Below are positions 1-6,640 of a stretch of DNA of 11,787 nucleotides, in pieces. The notes under the pieces were generated by a model. That model did no database searches, was not told the DNA's origin, and was given only the letters and a program-made list of their open reading frames with translations. Location of the stretch: the NCBI GenBank assembly GCA_900550095.1, contig URRG01000034.1, forward strand, positions 1 through 11,787, read 5' to 3'. The position numbers were made by a program, and so were the translations under genes. Numbering within the stretch: the first letter of the stretch is position 1; every line of letters begins with the position of its first letter. This DNA comes from an uncultured Oscillospiraceae bacterium (lineage in GTDB: Bacteria; Bacillota; Clostridia; Oscillospirales; Acutalibacteraceae).

Positions 1-107
1 TTTCCGCCCGCAGCGGAAGAGCTGCTTCCGTCTCCGCTGCATCCTATCAGTGCCGTGGAAATCATGGCACAGGACAGGAGCGCCGCAAGAATTCTCTTTT
101 TCTTCAT
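1..107 (-). CDS. ABC-type substrate-binding lipoprotein, N-terminal fragment (runs off left edge)
   Basis: The minus strand from 107 encodes a textbook lipoprotein signal peptide. It begins MKKKRILAALLSCAMI, giving a charged n-region and a hydrophobic core of about 15 residues. The lipobox L-I-G-C has the lipid-modified Cys at residue 23. A Ser/Gly-rich linker (SGDGSSSSAAGG) follows and leads to the window edge. The ribosome binding site AAAGGAGC at 118-125 is 10 nt from the ATG. Only 35 codons are visible, so the mature domain cannot be seen. The Ser/Gly linker after the Cys and the AraC-type membrane regulator upstream on the same strand are typical of sugar-binding proteins of ABC importers in Lachnospiraceae. 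That assignment is an inference; any other surface lipoprotein would start the same way. Confidence 0.72.
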   Translation of the reverse strand, partial: MKKKRILAALLSCAMISTALIGCSGDGSSSSAAGG

Positions 108-1235
108 TTTTTCGATTGCTCCTTTCGATTTGGGGTTCTCAAGGTTTATATTTCAATACTATTCTGGGGATTGTCTTATGTTCAGAACAGTATCAAAAAC
201 AAAATTATGGTATATATAATGATGTAAACCGGATTTCTCAAAATACCTTCCAGCAGATCTGTGAGTATAAGGGATAGGAAATGAGAACACAGCTTTAAAA
301 TGGTTTATGCTGAGCTTATACTGAGCTGCTGGATACACGTATACGCTTTTTCTAACGGAAAACTGCATCCACGCAGACCCAAAAGGGATACATTAAAGCC
401 CGCCTGTCTTCCGCATTTGCCCGCATTAGTCAGAATGCACAAGCAGCCTTATGAAAAACTGTGCTTCTTAAAAGTGCGTTCATACTTTGTAGCATGTTTT
501 GATTATATAATTTGTGCATATTTCACACAACTCCGAGTTTTTGAAAAAACCTATATAAAATTGAATGATTTTTTGAATTCTTGAATGCAGAAGATTAGAT
601 TCAAGAATCCGATGTGAAATATTACAGATTTGCCGTTGCTTTCTAGGTATAAATTAATATAAAAGACAAAGAAAAGGTTCTTTTATTTCTGCTCATCAGG
701 AGAAAACAAAAGCTTTTATGAAACTCGGAGGTTGTAGTTGAAGGTATATATCTGTTTATTTCAAACAGCTTTAAAGAAGAGGCACAGGAAATATGGGAAG
801 TATTTCCCGGGGGATATCTGAGAGCAGAACGAAATGTTGGGGCCTAATAGTGTGAAGAAAGCGATTTATATAACAGAAAGGGAGGTACGGCATCAGATGC
901 AGAATATCTGCATGAAAAAAGCTGCCTGGGGTTTTTCAGCAGTTTTGTGCATGCAGGTAAGAGACATGAGCTTAAATGGCAGGAAGTCAGCCAAATACCT
1001 TCAGATCAAAAGAGAACGGTTATCTAAGCGAAAGGAAGTATAGAGACCAGCAGGATATACTATCGAGATAGTGCATCAGCAGCCGGATAATTCTAGGAGG
1101 CTGAAGTTTCTTGGAAAAGGGTTGTATGGAAGAGTGGAGATTGCATATTTTGGTGGGGTATTGAAAAAAGGATCTGTAAGGGGCTGTGTAAGACCCTGGA
1201 TTTGACAGAATAGCGCTTTTATCGGTATATAGAGC
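108..1235. other. long intergenic stretch without a convincing gene
   Basis: About 1.1 kb separates the lipoprotein start from the terminator of the AraC gene. It is visibly more AT-rich than the genes, especially around 440-660, and every reading frame is broken into short pieces with no recognisable motif. It should contain the promoter of the lipoprotein operon on the minus strand, but I see no good -35/-10 pair there. Small dyads are present: 577-608 (listed separately), GGAAATA/TATTTCC at 787-807, and ACTATC/GATAGT at 1059-1072. A 48-codon plus-strand ORF at 897-1043 is preceded by GGAGG at 881-885, but the 11-nt spacing and the lack of any recognisable motif leave it unsupported. Confidence 0.6.
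577..608. repeat. perfect 10-bp inverted repeat
   Basis: ATTCTTGAAT at 577-586 and its exact reverse complement ATTCAAGAAT at 599-608 are separated by 12 nt. There is no T-run on either side, so this does not look like a terminator. A dyad with arms about two helical turns apart could be an operator for a dimeric regulator acting on the lipoprotein gene downstream on the minus strand, but at about 470 bp from that start it is far away. The function is unknown. Confidence 0.5.
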
Positions 1236-1292
1236 AAAAAAACAGAAAAGGCCTCTCTTAATTCCATGCATGGAACTGGAAAGAAGCCTTTT
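1236..1292 (-). terminator. intrinsic terminator of the AraC-family gene
   Basis: Reading the minus strand, an imperfect stem is formed by AAAAGGCTTCT at its 5' side and AGAGAGGCCTTTT at its 3' side (1246-1292). It is followed by CTG and a seven-T run at 1236-1242. The stop codon of the regulator is 65 nt upstream. The inner part of the hairpin holds the perfect 14-bp palindrome TTCCATGCATGGAA at 1262-1275, so the whole element folds into a long rod. Confidence 0.8.
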
Positions 1293-1357
1293 GAAAGATC
1301 GGGATCCGCGCGCAGCGCAGCCGAACAATCGGATTGCGGGCCGGAAAAAGCCGTCAA

Positions 1358-3475
1358 TTATTCGGTTTTTTTATCCTTTTGCTGGATCTGGCTGCGGTAC
1401 TGGCTGGGGGTAATGCCGCGCAGGCGCTTGTAGGTCTCTGTAAATACAGGCGTAGTGCTGTAGCCGAGCTTTTGGGCTATTGCTTGGATTTTTTCACCAG
1501 CGGCCAGCATTTCTTCAGCCTTTGAAATACGGAGTTCATCGATAAAGCGGGAAAGAGTCTTGCCTGTGAGTTTTTTGAATTGATGGCTCAGATTTGAGGG
1601 AGAGGTCCCGAAAACGGCGGCCATATACTTGATAGAGAATTCCGGGCTTGTAAAATGCTCCTCAATGAAATGCATGATAGTATGCAGATTGCGGGGAAGC
1701 GTTTTCTTTACAGGAAGCGGCTTATCCTTTTTAACTCCTACAAACTGCATCAGCCATTCGTCCAGCAGAAGTGTGCATTCACCGGAGGTATCCGGCGGAT
1801 CAAACTTCATTTCGCCGTTTCCCTGGCAAAGAAGGTCATATACTTTTTTCATAACGGTTTTGCGCGTTGCCGGGGTGTAGCCGTCCATGTCGTTTTTGAT
1901 CATACGCAGGGCGAATTCGACCTTATCTATGTTTTCCGTTTCCACAGCTTCCTGTATGAGCTGAAGCTCCACCAGAGGATATTGCGAAGAGGAAGGTGAG
2001 ATTTCCAGCCGTTTTTCCGGCCAGCAAACAGATGTGTATGCCTGCCGGACGTTTTGGATCCCTTCGATCACTTCGCTGATCCGTACCAGCTCGGGATCTT
2101 CTCCCGCCAGTCCGGAAAGATAGGCTTTGAATTCCTCCTTCGGCATATCGGAGGCCAGCAGGAACAGGTATTTATTTTCCATGATATAGAGCGAATAAAC
2201 ATTTGTTTTCGTTTCATCGCTTTCCTCTTCAGAAGTCAGCTTTTCGAAAAGGGCGTAATTTTTTTCGGAGTCCTCCATAAGGACACAGGCAAAATAGGTC
2301 CTGTCCACACGGATGCCTTCGTGAAGGCATTGAGAATAAAGAGCTTTTTCTGTTTCCACCTGGTTATCCAGTATGTAAAAGAGGTATTTTTCCCGCCGGA
2401 GCTCCTGAACGGATTCCTCGAAGAAATGCTTGGAATAGGCCAAGTCGTCCAGAGCGAAATTGATATACTTGAATTCGTCCATAGGATAGTCTCCGCCGGA
2501 AAGGGGAGGGAGTTTTTTCAGAAGCTTCTGCACGGGCTCGTATGTTTTCCGGGATATATACAGCATCAGCATCAGGCCCACCGCCATTACGAAAAAGGTG
2601 ACGGCGCCCTCCAGAATGATGGTGGGGATCAGCTTCTGCATGAGGAAACCGCGGCTGATGCTCCAGCGTATCTGGATTCCCTCGCTGCCGTAGGTAAGCG
2701 TATCGGGAGAACGGAATGCTTCCGGTATATCTTCTCCGTTATAGAGGGATTCGCAGATTTCAGGGTCGGAAGAATAAATGGGAGCTCCGTTATATAAAAG
2801 GACGCATGTTGTGCCTGCGCTTGCATTTACGGTATTGAAAAGCATATTGTCTGAAATAGTAAAAAGCATATAAGAAAGGGGAGGCGAACCGGACTGCACC
2901 TCAAGGGGAACGGCGAAAAGGACCCCGTCGCTGGAATTGTCTGCATGGCGGATGCGGATGGTACGGATATGATTGCCTTCTTTCTCCAGGGATTCTCTGT
3001 CCCAGGGCTGCAGTTCCAGGGAACCGCTGGCAGAGTAGGCGGCTCCGCTGCTGCCGTTGCCAAAGTATTCGTCGGAAGATTTCGCGCTGTTCATTTGATA
3101 TACGAGGCCGTTTTGCGTATTATAATAACTTACAGTGGAGAAAAAGGAGGCCCACATAGCGTCTTCTCTGAGTTTCTGAATGATGGGATAATAGGCCGAA
3201 CCCGTTTCAGCCTGCGTCTTTACGGAAAAAGTTTTGTCCGTCCGTTTCAGGCTGACGATTTTGGACATGGAATTCAAATGTATATTCAATGTCTGGACTG
3301 TACGTTCGGATTCCATACGCAGGTCGTTCTGCGTAGTTTTCATAGTATTGGTATATAAAATGAGGAAATTTACAATCGAAACGACCGCTACCGAAAGCAA
3401 CACCAATGTGCACAGAAACAATGTGTTTTTATAACGGAAGGTGTGGCGGTATGCAGCCCGGTTTTTCTTATGCAA
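1358..3475 (-). CDS. membrane-anchored AraC-family transcriptional regulator with extracellular sensor domain
   Basis: The 705-residue protein has a first membrane segment at about 19-42 and an extracellular region at about 43-282 of the size of a Cache-type sensor. A second membrane segment follows at about 284-307, then a cytoplasmic linker, and an AraC-type double helix-turn-helix at about 598-695. The second helix-turn-helix carries the family signature GYSTTPVFTETYKRLRGITP followed by SQYR. Such proteins bind an extracellular ligand and control nearby carbohydrate transport and hydrolysis genes. Translation appears to start at TTG, because AAAGGAGAGG lies directly upstream at 6-nt spacing and the next ATG would remove the first membrane segment. 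The gene lies upstream of the truncated lipoprotein on the same strand, suggesting a local target. The ligand is unknown. Confidence 0.93.
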   Translation of the reverse strand: MHKKNRAAYRHTFRYKNTLFLCTLVLLSVAVVSIVNFLILYTNTMKTTQNDLRMESERTVQTLNIHLNSMSKIVSLKRTDKTFSVKTQAETGSAYYPIIQKLREDAMWASFFSTVSYYNTQNGLVYQMNSAKSSDEYFGNGSSGAAYSASGSLELQPWDRESLEKEGNHIRTIRIRHADNSSDGVLFAVPLEVQSGSPPLSYMLFTISDNMLFNTVNASAGTTCVLLYNGAPIYSSDPEICESLYNGEDIPEAFRSPDTLTYGSEGIQIRWSISRGFLMQKLIPTIILEGAVTFFVMAVGLMLMLYISRKTYEPVQKLLKKLPPLSGGDYPMDEFKYINFALDDLAYSKHFFEESVQELRREKYLFYILDNQVETEKALYSQCLHEGIRVDRTYFACVLMEDSEKNYALFEKLTSEEESDETKTNVYSLYIMENKYLFLLASDMPKEEFKAYLSGLAGEDPELVRISEVIEGIQNVRQAYTSVCWPEKRLEISPSSSQYPLVELQLIQEAVETENIDKVEFALRMIKNDMDGYTPATRKTVMKKVYDLLCQGNGEMKFDPPDTSGECTLLLDEWLMQFVGVKKDKPLPVKKTLPRNLHTIMHFIEEHFTSPEFSIKYMAAVFGTSPSNLSHQFKKLTGKTLSRFIDELRISKAEEMLAAGEKIQAIAQKLGYSTTPVFTETYKRLRGITPSQYRSQIQQKDKKTE

Positions 3476-3585
3476 AACGATCCTCTCCTTTTACGGTTCC
3501 TTGTTCTCTGCTTCACCTTTCAGCATGCGAATGACAGTCTATATGTTTCCAATCCAAGAAAATAAAATCAAATCGTCTGATTTAT

Positions 3586-3616
3586 GCCTCATTTGATACG
3601 AAATGAGGCGTTTTTT
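3586..3616 (+). terminator. intrinsic terminator pointing in the plus direction with no plus-strand gene before it
   Basis: GCCTCATTT (3586-3594) and AAATGAGGC (3601-3609) form a perfect 9-bp stem with a 6-nt loop, followed by G and six Ts at 3611-3616. On the minus strand the hairpin is not followed by Ts. The gene to the left is transcribed in the opposite direction, so this terminator has no evident client. It lies about 110 bp upstream of the start of the AraC-type regulator and could also act as a hairpin in its 5' region. Confidence 0.75.
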
Positions 3617-4456
3617 ATTGTAGATATAAACGCACGGAAACATATACCTTTTCTTTCGCTCAGCTTTTTCTGCCGCTACGTATTTTGATGTAGAAAGAGG
3701 AATGTAAAGATTGTTTTTTATTTCTAACTAGAATTAAGCGCTCTGAATGATAAAGTATATATTTTCTTTCAGCGCCGGCTATGTCGACTATGTAACCGGC
3801 CAATGAAGAGCTTATGTGCATCATAGCCTTCGTATGGAACAAGGGCCTTATATGGTTTCAGCTTGATCTCATCCGGGGTCACCCTATTTCTGGGTGAGGA
3901 GAACATATGTGGAAAACTTGCCGGAGCATGTATTCTGTGATGCTCGGAAGGGCAGAGGCATCCTCCAGGATCAAGCTTTGCAGCCGTTTGGCTCTATGAC
4001 CAAAGAGGCAAAACAGCTTTAGCATCTGCATGATCGCAGGAGAAAGGTTTTCCCCACCACATTGTACCACAATTTCCCAAATATTTTAACTATAATTTAC
4101 AGTTTTTTCTTTTATTTTTCTTTTGCTGCTGAATTTTACAAGGACCCTACACTATATAGCAGCTAATACGGGCGCTATATAAGCATGAAATGCCCATATA
4201 TTGGAATGAAAGGTTTTGTAAAATAAAAATACACATTTTCTTAAAGCTGAGAAAATTTCAACATTTCTACAGAACTTATATCATCGGGACATATAGAATA
4301 GAAGAAAAAGCGGAAGTTCTCAAAATAGTGATAATACGTATATCATATGCAGGGAAATCTGTAGAATATCGAAAAAAACGTTACAGACGGCCAAGATCAT
4401 CGGCTGCCATTTCTATTTTTCGTCGTTTATCTGCAGGCCGTGAAATGCAGAGACGA
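3617..4456. other. intergenic stretch with short dyads and no convincing gene
   Basis: This 0.84 kb AT-rich stretch has no ORF with recognisable protein features. Inverted repeats visible are GCCGG/CCGGC at 3774-3800, enclosing a direct repeat of CTATGT, then TCACCC/GGGTGA near 3880-3900, and TATATAGC/GCTATATA at 4153-4181. A minus-strand candidate promoter is at 4061-4089. It would transcribe a 50-codon ORF (4031 down to 3879, beginning MQMLKLFCLFGHRAKRLQSL) that I do not recognise and that lacks a good ribosome binding site. The stretch may be decayed sequence. Confidence 0.55.
4061..4089 (-). promoter_or_regulatory. candidate extended -10 promoter, minus strand
   Basis: Reading the minus strand, TTAAAA (4084-4089) is followed after 17 nt by TACAAT (4061-4066), and TGG directly before the -10 gives an extended -10. 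The -35 matches the consensus at four of six bases and the -10 at five of six. It points into a stretch with only an unrecognised 50-codon ORF, so its product is unknown. AT-rich sequence gives such matches by chance. Confidence 0.3.
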
Positions 4457-4494
4457 CAGAAAGCGCCTCGGAGAGAATTTTTCTCTGAGGCGCT
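4457..4494 (-). terminator. intrinsic terminator of the RsgA-RNHCP gene
   Basis: A stem pairs 4462-4474 with 4482-4494 (AGCGCCTC with GAGGCGCT, one mismatch on the minus strand, then GAGA with TCTC) around a 7-nt loop. It starts 35 nt after the stop codon at 4530. The downstream tail on the minus strand is TTTCTGTC, a weak T-run, so termination may be partial. Confidence 0.7.
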
Positions 4495-4529
4495 TGTGAA
4501 ATAGGTATGCGTTATGTACGTTATGTGCG

Positions 4530-5870
4530 TTATGGCTTCAGCAGGGTGTCCAGTCTGCTGAAAGGGAATGGAGGTGCGGCCAGCGGCCTGACGGCGATAG
4601 AGAGAAGCAGGGCGGGGTTGTCGTCCGCGGCAACCCGGTTGGAGCTCAGTGCTCCGCATTGGGTGCAGCGGTGGATGACGGCCCATTCGCCGCCCTTCCG
4701 GGACCAAACGCTGACCGCCTCCATCACTCCTCCGCAGAGGGATGCTCTGTCTCCCGGTTCAATATCTACATGAAGGCTGGAAAGACATCTGGGGCAGTGG
4801 TTTCTGTGCCGGGTTCCCGCTCCTTCAGGGCTTACTGCGGCGCCGCATACCCTGCAGATGAAGGTCTCATTGCATGGCATATGACGGTAATCGGGTTTTT
4901 CGTTTTTTCGGGTCGAAGCTGTTTCGGCACGGGAAGCGCCTTGGGTTTTTTGTGAAAGCCTCCGATAAGCGTCGTAGCGTTCTCTTGCAATCTGCTTTTT
5001 TCGGAGATCGTCCAGAACGCCGCAGTTATCTTCATGGGTGTGGGAACAGTTCGAGTAAAAGCAGGACTTGGCCGCTCGGGCGATTTCGGGGAAGACAGCT
5101 TCCAGCTCCTCTGCAGTCATATGGGGAAGCAGGAATTCCCGAAAGCCCGGGGTATCGATCAGAAAGGTATTTTCCGGCCCGGGAAGAAGTGCGGCGGAAT
5201 GTGTGCCGGCAGGCGTACAGGCTGGTGAAGAGGGATGCAGGATTTGGAAAACCCCGTGAGCCAGGGTGGTTTTCCCGGCGGAGCGGTCCCCCAGAAGTAC
5301 GGATGTTTTTCCGCGCAGGGCTTCGGTGAATTCTGCGGGCGGCGCATGAGTGTCGCCCATGCATACAAGCTCGAAGCTTTCGGAATACAAACGCAGCTTT
5401 TCCCGCAGGAGACGGCGGGCCCCATCGCCGGCCAGATCCCATTTGGATATGAAGAGGATCGCTTCCATTCCCGCTCTTTTTGCAGCGGCAGCGGCAATTT
5501 CCGGGAATCCGGACGAATGCAGAAGATAGTCCGCCGGCACTACTGCGGTCAGGAGCCGGGCGTTAGCGGCCACCGTAAGCAGTCTGCCCGGGCAATGCCT
5601 GTCCTCACGAATGAGAGCGTTTTCTCTGGGAAGGAGGCGCAGAAGCCGGTATTCCCCTTCGCGTAGCTTTTCGATTTCCACCCTGTCCCCCACGGCGGGG
5701 AGCTGTCCTTCTCCGAAAAAACTTCCCGGGAGCAGGCAGGGAAAGAGTTTTCCGTCCAGAAGGATCCGGATGCGGTTCCTGTCTGTTCCGGCTACCAAGG
5801 CTGGGAAGATCTGCGGCTGCGGTTTTTCGGTATTGCCTGAAAGTATCCGTTGTTTTTTTGCTTGTTTCAT
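4530..5870 (-). CDS. RsgA-like ribosome-associated GTPase with C-terminal RNHCP zinc domain
   Basis: The protein has 446 residues, whereas ordinary RsgA (YjeQ/YloQ) has about 290-350. An OB-fold-like region spans roughly 22-90. The GTPase is circularly permuted as in RsgA: G4 appears first as SKWD (142-145), then the P-loop GDRSAGKT (194-201), then DTPGF (239-243). The RsgA zinc knuckle C270-x4-C275-x-H277-x5-C283 follows. Residues about 333-425 form a second zinc module with C339/C342, the hallmark RHRNHCPRC (C359/C362) and C402/C405, matching the RNHCP domain. RsgA helps mature the 30S subunit; the RNHCP role is unknown. G4 has Ser in place of Asn, and the usual RsgA switch motif GxHTT reads GTHSA. 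It may therefore be a paralogue rather than the housekeeping copy. The start is set by AGGAGG, 8 nt before the ATG. Confidence 0.88.
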   Translation of the reverse strand: MKQAKKQRILSGNTEKPQPQIFPALVAGTDRNRIRILLDGKLFPCLLPGSFFGEGQLPAVGDRVEIEKLREGEYRLLRLLPRENALIREDRHCPGRLLTVAANARLLTAVVPADYLLHSSGFPEIAAAAAKRAGMEAILFISKWDLAGDGARRLLREKLRLYSESFELVCMGDTHAPPAEFTEALRGKTSVLLGDRSAGKTTLAHGVFQILHPSSPACTPAGTHSAALLPGPENTFLIDTPGFREFLLPHMTAEELEAVFPEIARAAKSCFYSNCSHTHEDNCGVLDDLRKKQIARERYDAYRRLSQKTQGASRAETASTRKNEKPDYRHMPCNETFICRVCGAAVSPEGAGTRHRNHCPRCLSSLHVDIEPGDRASLCGGVMEAVSVWSRKGGEWAVIHRCTQCGALSSNRVAADDNPALLLSIAVRPLAAPPFPFSRLDTLLKP

Positions 5871-5874
5871 ATTT

Positions 5875-5890
5875 CATACCTCCTGGTATG
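5875..5890 (-). promoter_or_regulatory. hairpin presenting the ribosome binding site of the RsgA-RNHCP gene
   Basis: On the minus strand CATACC and GGTATG form a perfect 6-bp inverted repeat with loop AGGA. The AGGAGG Shine-Dalgarno lies in the loop and the 3' stem. The short stem could tune translation, or it may be chance. Confidence 0.35.
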
Positions 5891-5924
5891 GGCATCTGGA
5901 GGATACGATTTTCCTCACAGTTTC

Positions 5925-5954
5925 AGTATACAGGCGTCTATGCTCTTTAGACAA
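5925..5954 (-). promoter_or_regulatory. sigma-A-type promoter for the RsgA-RNHCP gene
   Basis: On the minus strand TTGTCT (5949-5954) and TATACT (5925-5930) are 18 nt apart. The predicted transcription start near 5918 gives a 5' UTR of about 48 nt before the ATG at 5870. The upstream gene has its own terminator at 5981-6007, which supports a separate transcription unit. Confidence 0.6.
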
Positions 5955-5976
5955 CCGCCCATACGGTTCATAAACG

Positions 5977-6007
5977 AAAAAGCGCCGCAGGAATTTTCTG
6001 CGGCGCT
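5977..6007 (-). terminator. intrinsic terminator of the CD3324-family gene
   Basis: AGCGCCGCAG (5981-5990) pairs perfectly over 10 bp with CTGCGGCGCT (5998-6007) around a 7-nt loop. On the minus strand the stem is followed by TTTT at 5977-5980. It lies about 60 nt after the stop codon at 6069. Confidence 0.85.
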
Positions 6008-6068
6008 TGGAAAGAACCTAAAGGAAAATACGGAAGCTTATGCCTTCTGCGTTTCGGCCCCTTAGCTT

Positions 6069-6338
6069 TCAGCTTTTCATTCTGGCAAGGATCTTCTGTA
6101 TGGTTTTCGGCGATAGATAATACTGCTCAGCAAGAAGGGCCACTGAAAGCCCTTCTCTGTATCTTCTGCAGATTTCCTTGTTGCGTGAAAGAAGCTCTTC
6201 TCTGCATTTCGTATTTTCACCCCAGCTTTTGCGGTTGCTTTCCTTTCTGGGGATATATATGTATTTTCCGTCCACATACTGCTGGAGCCGGTCTATCAGC
6301 TCAGGGGGCAGTATGTCGGCTGCTTTGATATAGCTCAT
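6069..6338 (-). CDS. CD3324-family small HTH protein
   Basis: The 89-residue protein starts MSYIKAADILPPELIDRLQQ and continues with the family hallmarks YVDGKYIYIPRK (21-32) and NRKSWGENT (35-43). A C-terminal helix-turn-helix lies at about 62-86 (GLSVALLAEQYYLSPKTIQK). It resembles the CD3324 family of Clostridia and is distantly like Mor-type activators, so DNA binding is likely but targets are unknown. A longer reading from 6386 exists. The start at 6338 is preferred because AGGAGG at 6345-6350 lies 6 nt upstream, and because the 16 extra residues fall on the tandem repeat and ribosome binding site. The gene has a long structured upstream region, described separately, and its own terminator. 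It is probably regulated through that leader. Confidence 0.87.
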   Translation of the reverse strand: MSYIKAADILPPELIDRLQQYVDGKYIYIPRKESNRKSWGENTKCREELLSRNKEICRRYREGLSVALLAEQYYLSPKTIQKILARMKS

Positions 6339-6360
6339 GATGCTCCTCCTAAAAGGTTCG

Positions 6361-6382
6361 TTCAGAAATGATTCAGGAATGA
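6361..6382 (-). repeat. tandem 11-nt direct repeat upstream of the CD3324-family gene
   Basis: TTCAGAAATGA (6361-6371) and TTCAGGAATGA (6372-6382), written on the plus strand, adjoin and differ at one base. They lie directly between the 12-bp dyad and the ribosome binding site of the small HTH gene. A repeat of one helical turn is a plausible protein-binding site, possibly for autoregulation. The function is inferred only from position. Confidence 0.5.
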
Positions 6383-6468
6383 GCAAGGGCTATTAGCGGC
6401 AGATGCTTTGCAGGCGGCACAAGCCTGCTTTTTTACCGGCTGCAGGCAGCCGGGCCATAGCCCTTGCT
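6382..6468 (-). promoter_or_regulatory. candidate structured RNA leader element with switchable hairpins
   Basis: AGCAAGGGCTAT (6382-6393) and its exact complement ATAGCCCTTGCT (6457-6468) form a 12-bp closing stem. Inside are two perfect hairpins: CCGGCTG/CAGCCGG (6436-6442 with 6447-6453, 4-nt loop) and GCAGGC/GCCTGC (6410-6415 with 6423-6428, 7-nt loop). This gives a three-way junction. The 6423-6428 segment can instead pair with GCAGGC at 6442-6447, so two folds exclude each other. On the plus strand the second hairpin is followed by six Ts (6429-6434) and would itself be a terminator in that direction. The 5' stem strand and first hairpin, as read on the minus strand, overlap the end of the 24-codon ORF. 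I do not recognise a known riboswitch class. Confidence 0.5.
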
Positions 6469-6507
6469 GCACATGACAACCGCCGAATGACTTGACTTTG
6501 TATACAT
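6433..6507 (-). CDS. 24-residue putative leader peptide or small protein
   Basis: The minus strand from 6507 has ATG, 23 further codons and TAA, giving MYTKSSHSAVVMCSKGYGPA followed by ACSR. The ribosome binding site AGGAGG at 6516-6521 with 8-nt spacing is as good as any in the window, and this is the main evidence. The ORF ends 94 nt before the start of the CD3324-family gene. Its last codons form one strand of the first hairpin and of the closing stem, so translation would change the fold. This layout fits a leader peptide. The Cys content and GYGP stretch could also suit a small secreted or modified peptide, but there is no signal sequence. I do not recognise it. Confidence 0.33.
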   Translation of the reverse strand: MYTKSSHSAVVMCSKGYGPAACSR

Positions 6508-6584
6508 ATAGAATACCTCCTGTTTATACTCGGAAACCGTATCCTGCATTCGTTCAAAGGATTTTGGGAGCTTCAGCGGAACAT

Positions 6585-6640
6585 AAAAAAGCCCGCCGGA
6601 CGTCTCCGCACACAGCTGTGCAAAGTACTTCCGACGGGCT
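6585..6640 (-). terminator. intrinsic terminator or attenuator within the long leader
   Basis: On the minus strand AGCCCGTCGGA (6630-6640) pairs with TCCGGCGGGCT (6590-6600) over 11 bp with one G-U pair, followed by TTTTTT at 6585-6590. The 29-nt loop holds a second hairpin, GCACA/TGTGC. No recognised gene ends just before it, and the promoter at 6983-7011 is about 340 nt upstream. It therefore either ends a short unrecognised transcript or acts as an attenuator for the small ORF and CD3324-family gene. Confidence 0.8.

Noticed and set aside
897..1043. 48-codon plus-strand ORF with GGAGG upstream
   Set aside because: The spacing of 11 nt is long, the peptide is very basic without a known motif, and it lies in a region of broken frames.
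2054..2797. 247-codon plus-strand ORF
   Set aside because: It lies entirely opposite the well-supported AraC-family gene and has no recognisable domain; a coding shadow.
3879..4031. 50-codon minus-strand ORF beneath a candidate extended -10 promoter
   Set aside because: It has no good ribosome binding site and no recognisable motif, and the promoter lies in AT-rich sequence where chance matches are common.
6382..6468. Match to a known riboswitch (purine, TPP, c-di-GMP, fluoride) or T-box
   Set aside because: The three-way junction recalls some of these in outline, but none of their conserved core sequences is visible, and no T-box sequence or terminator follows.
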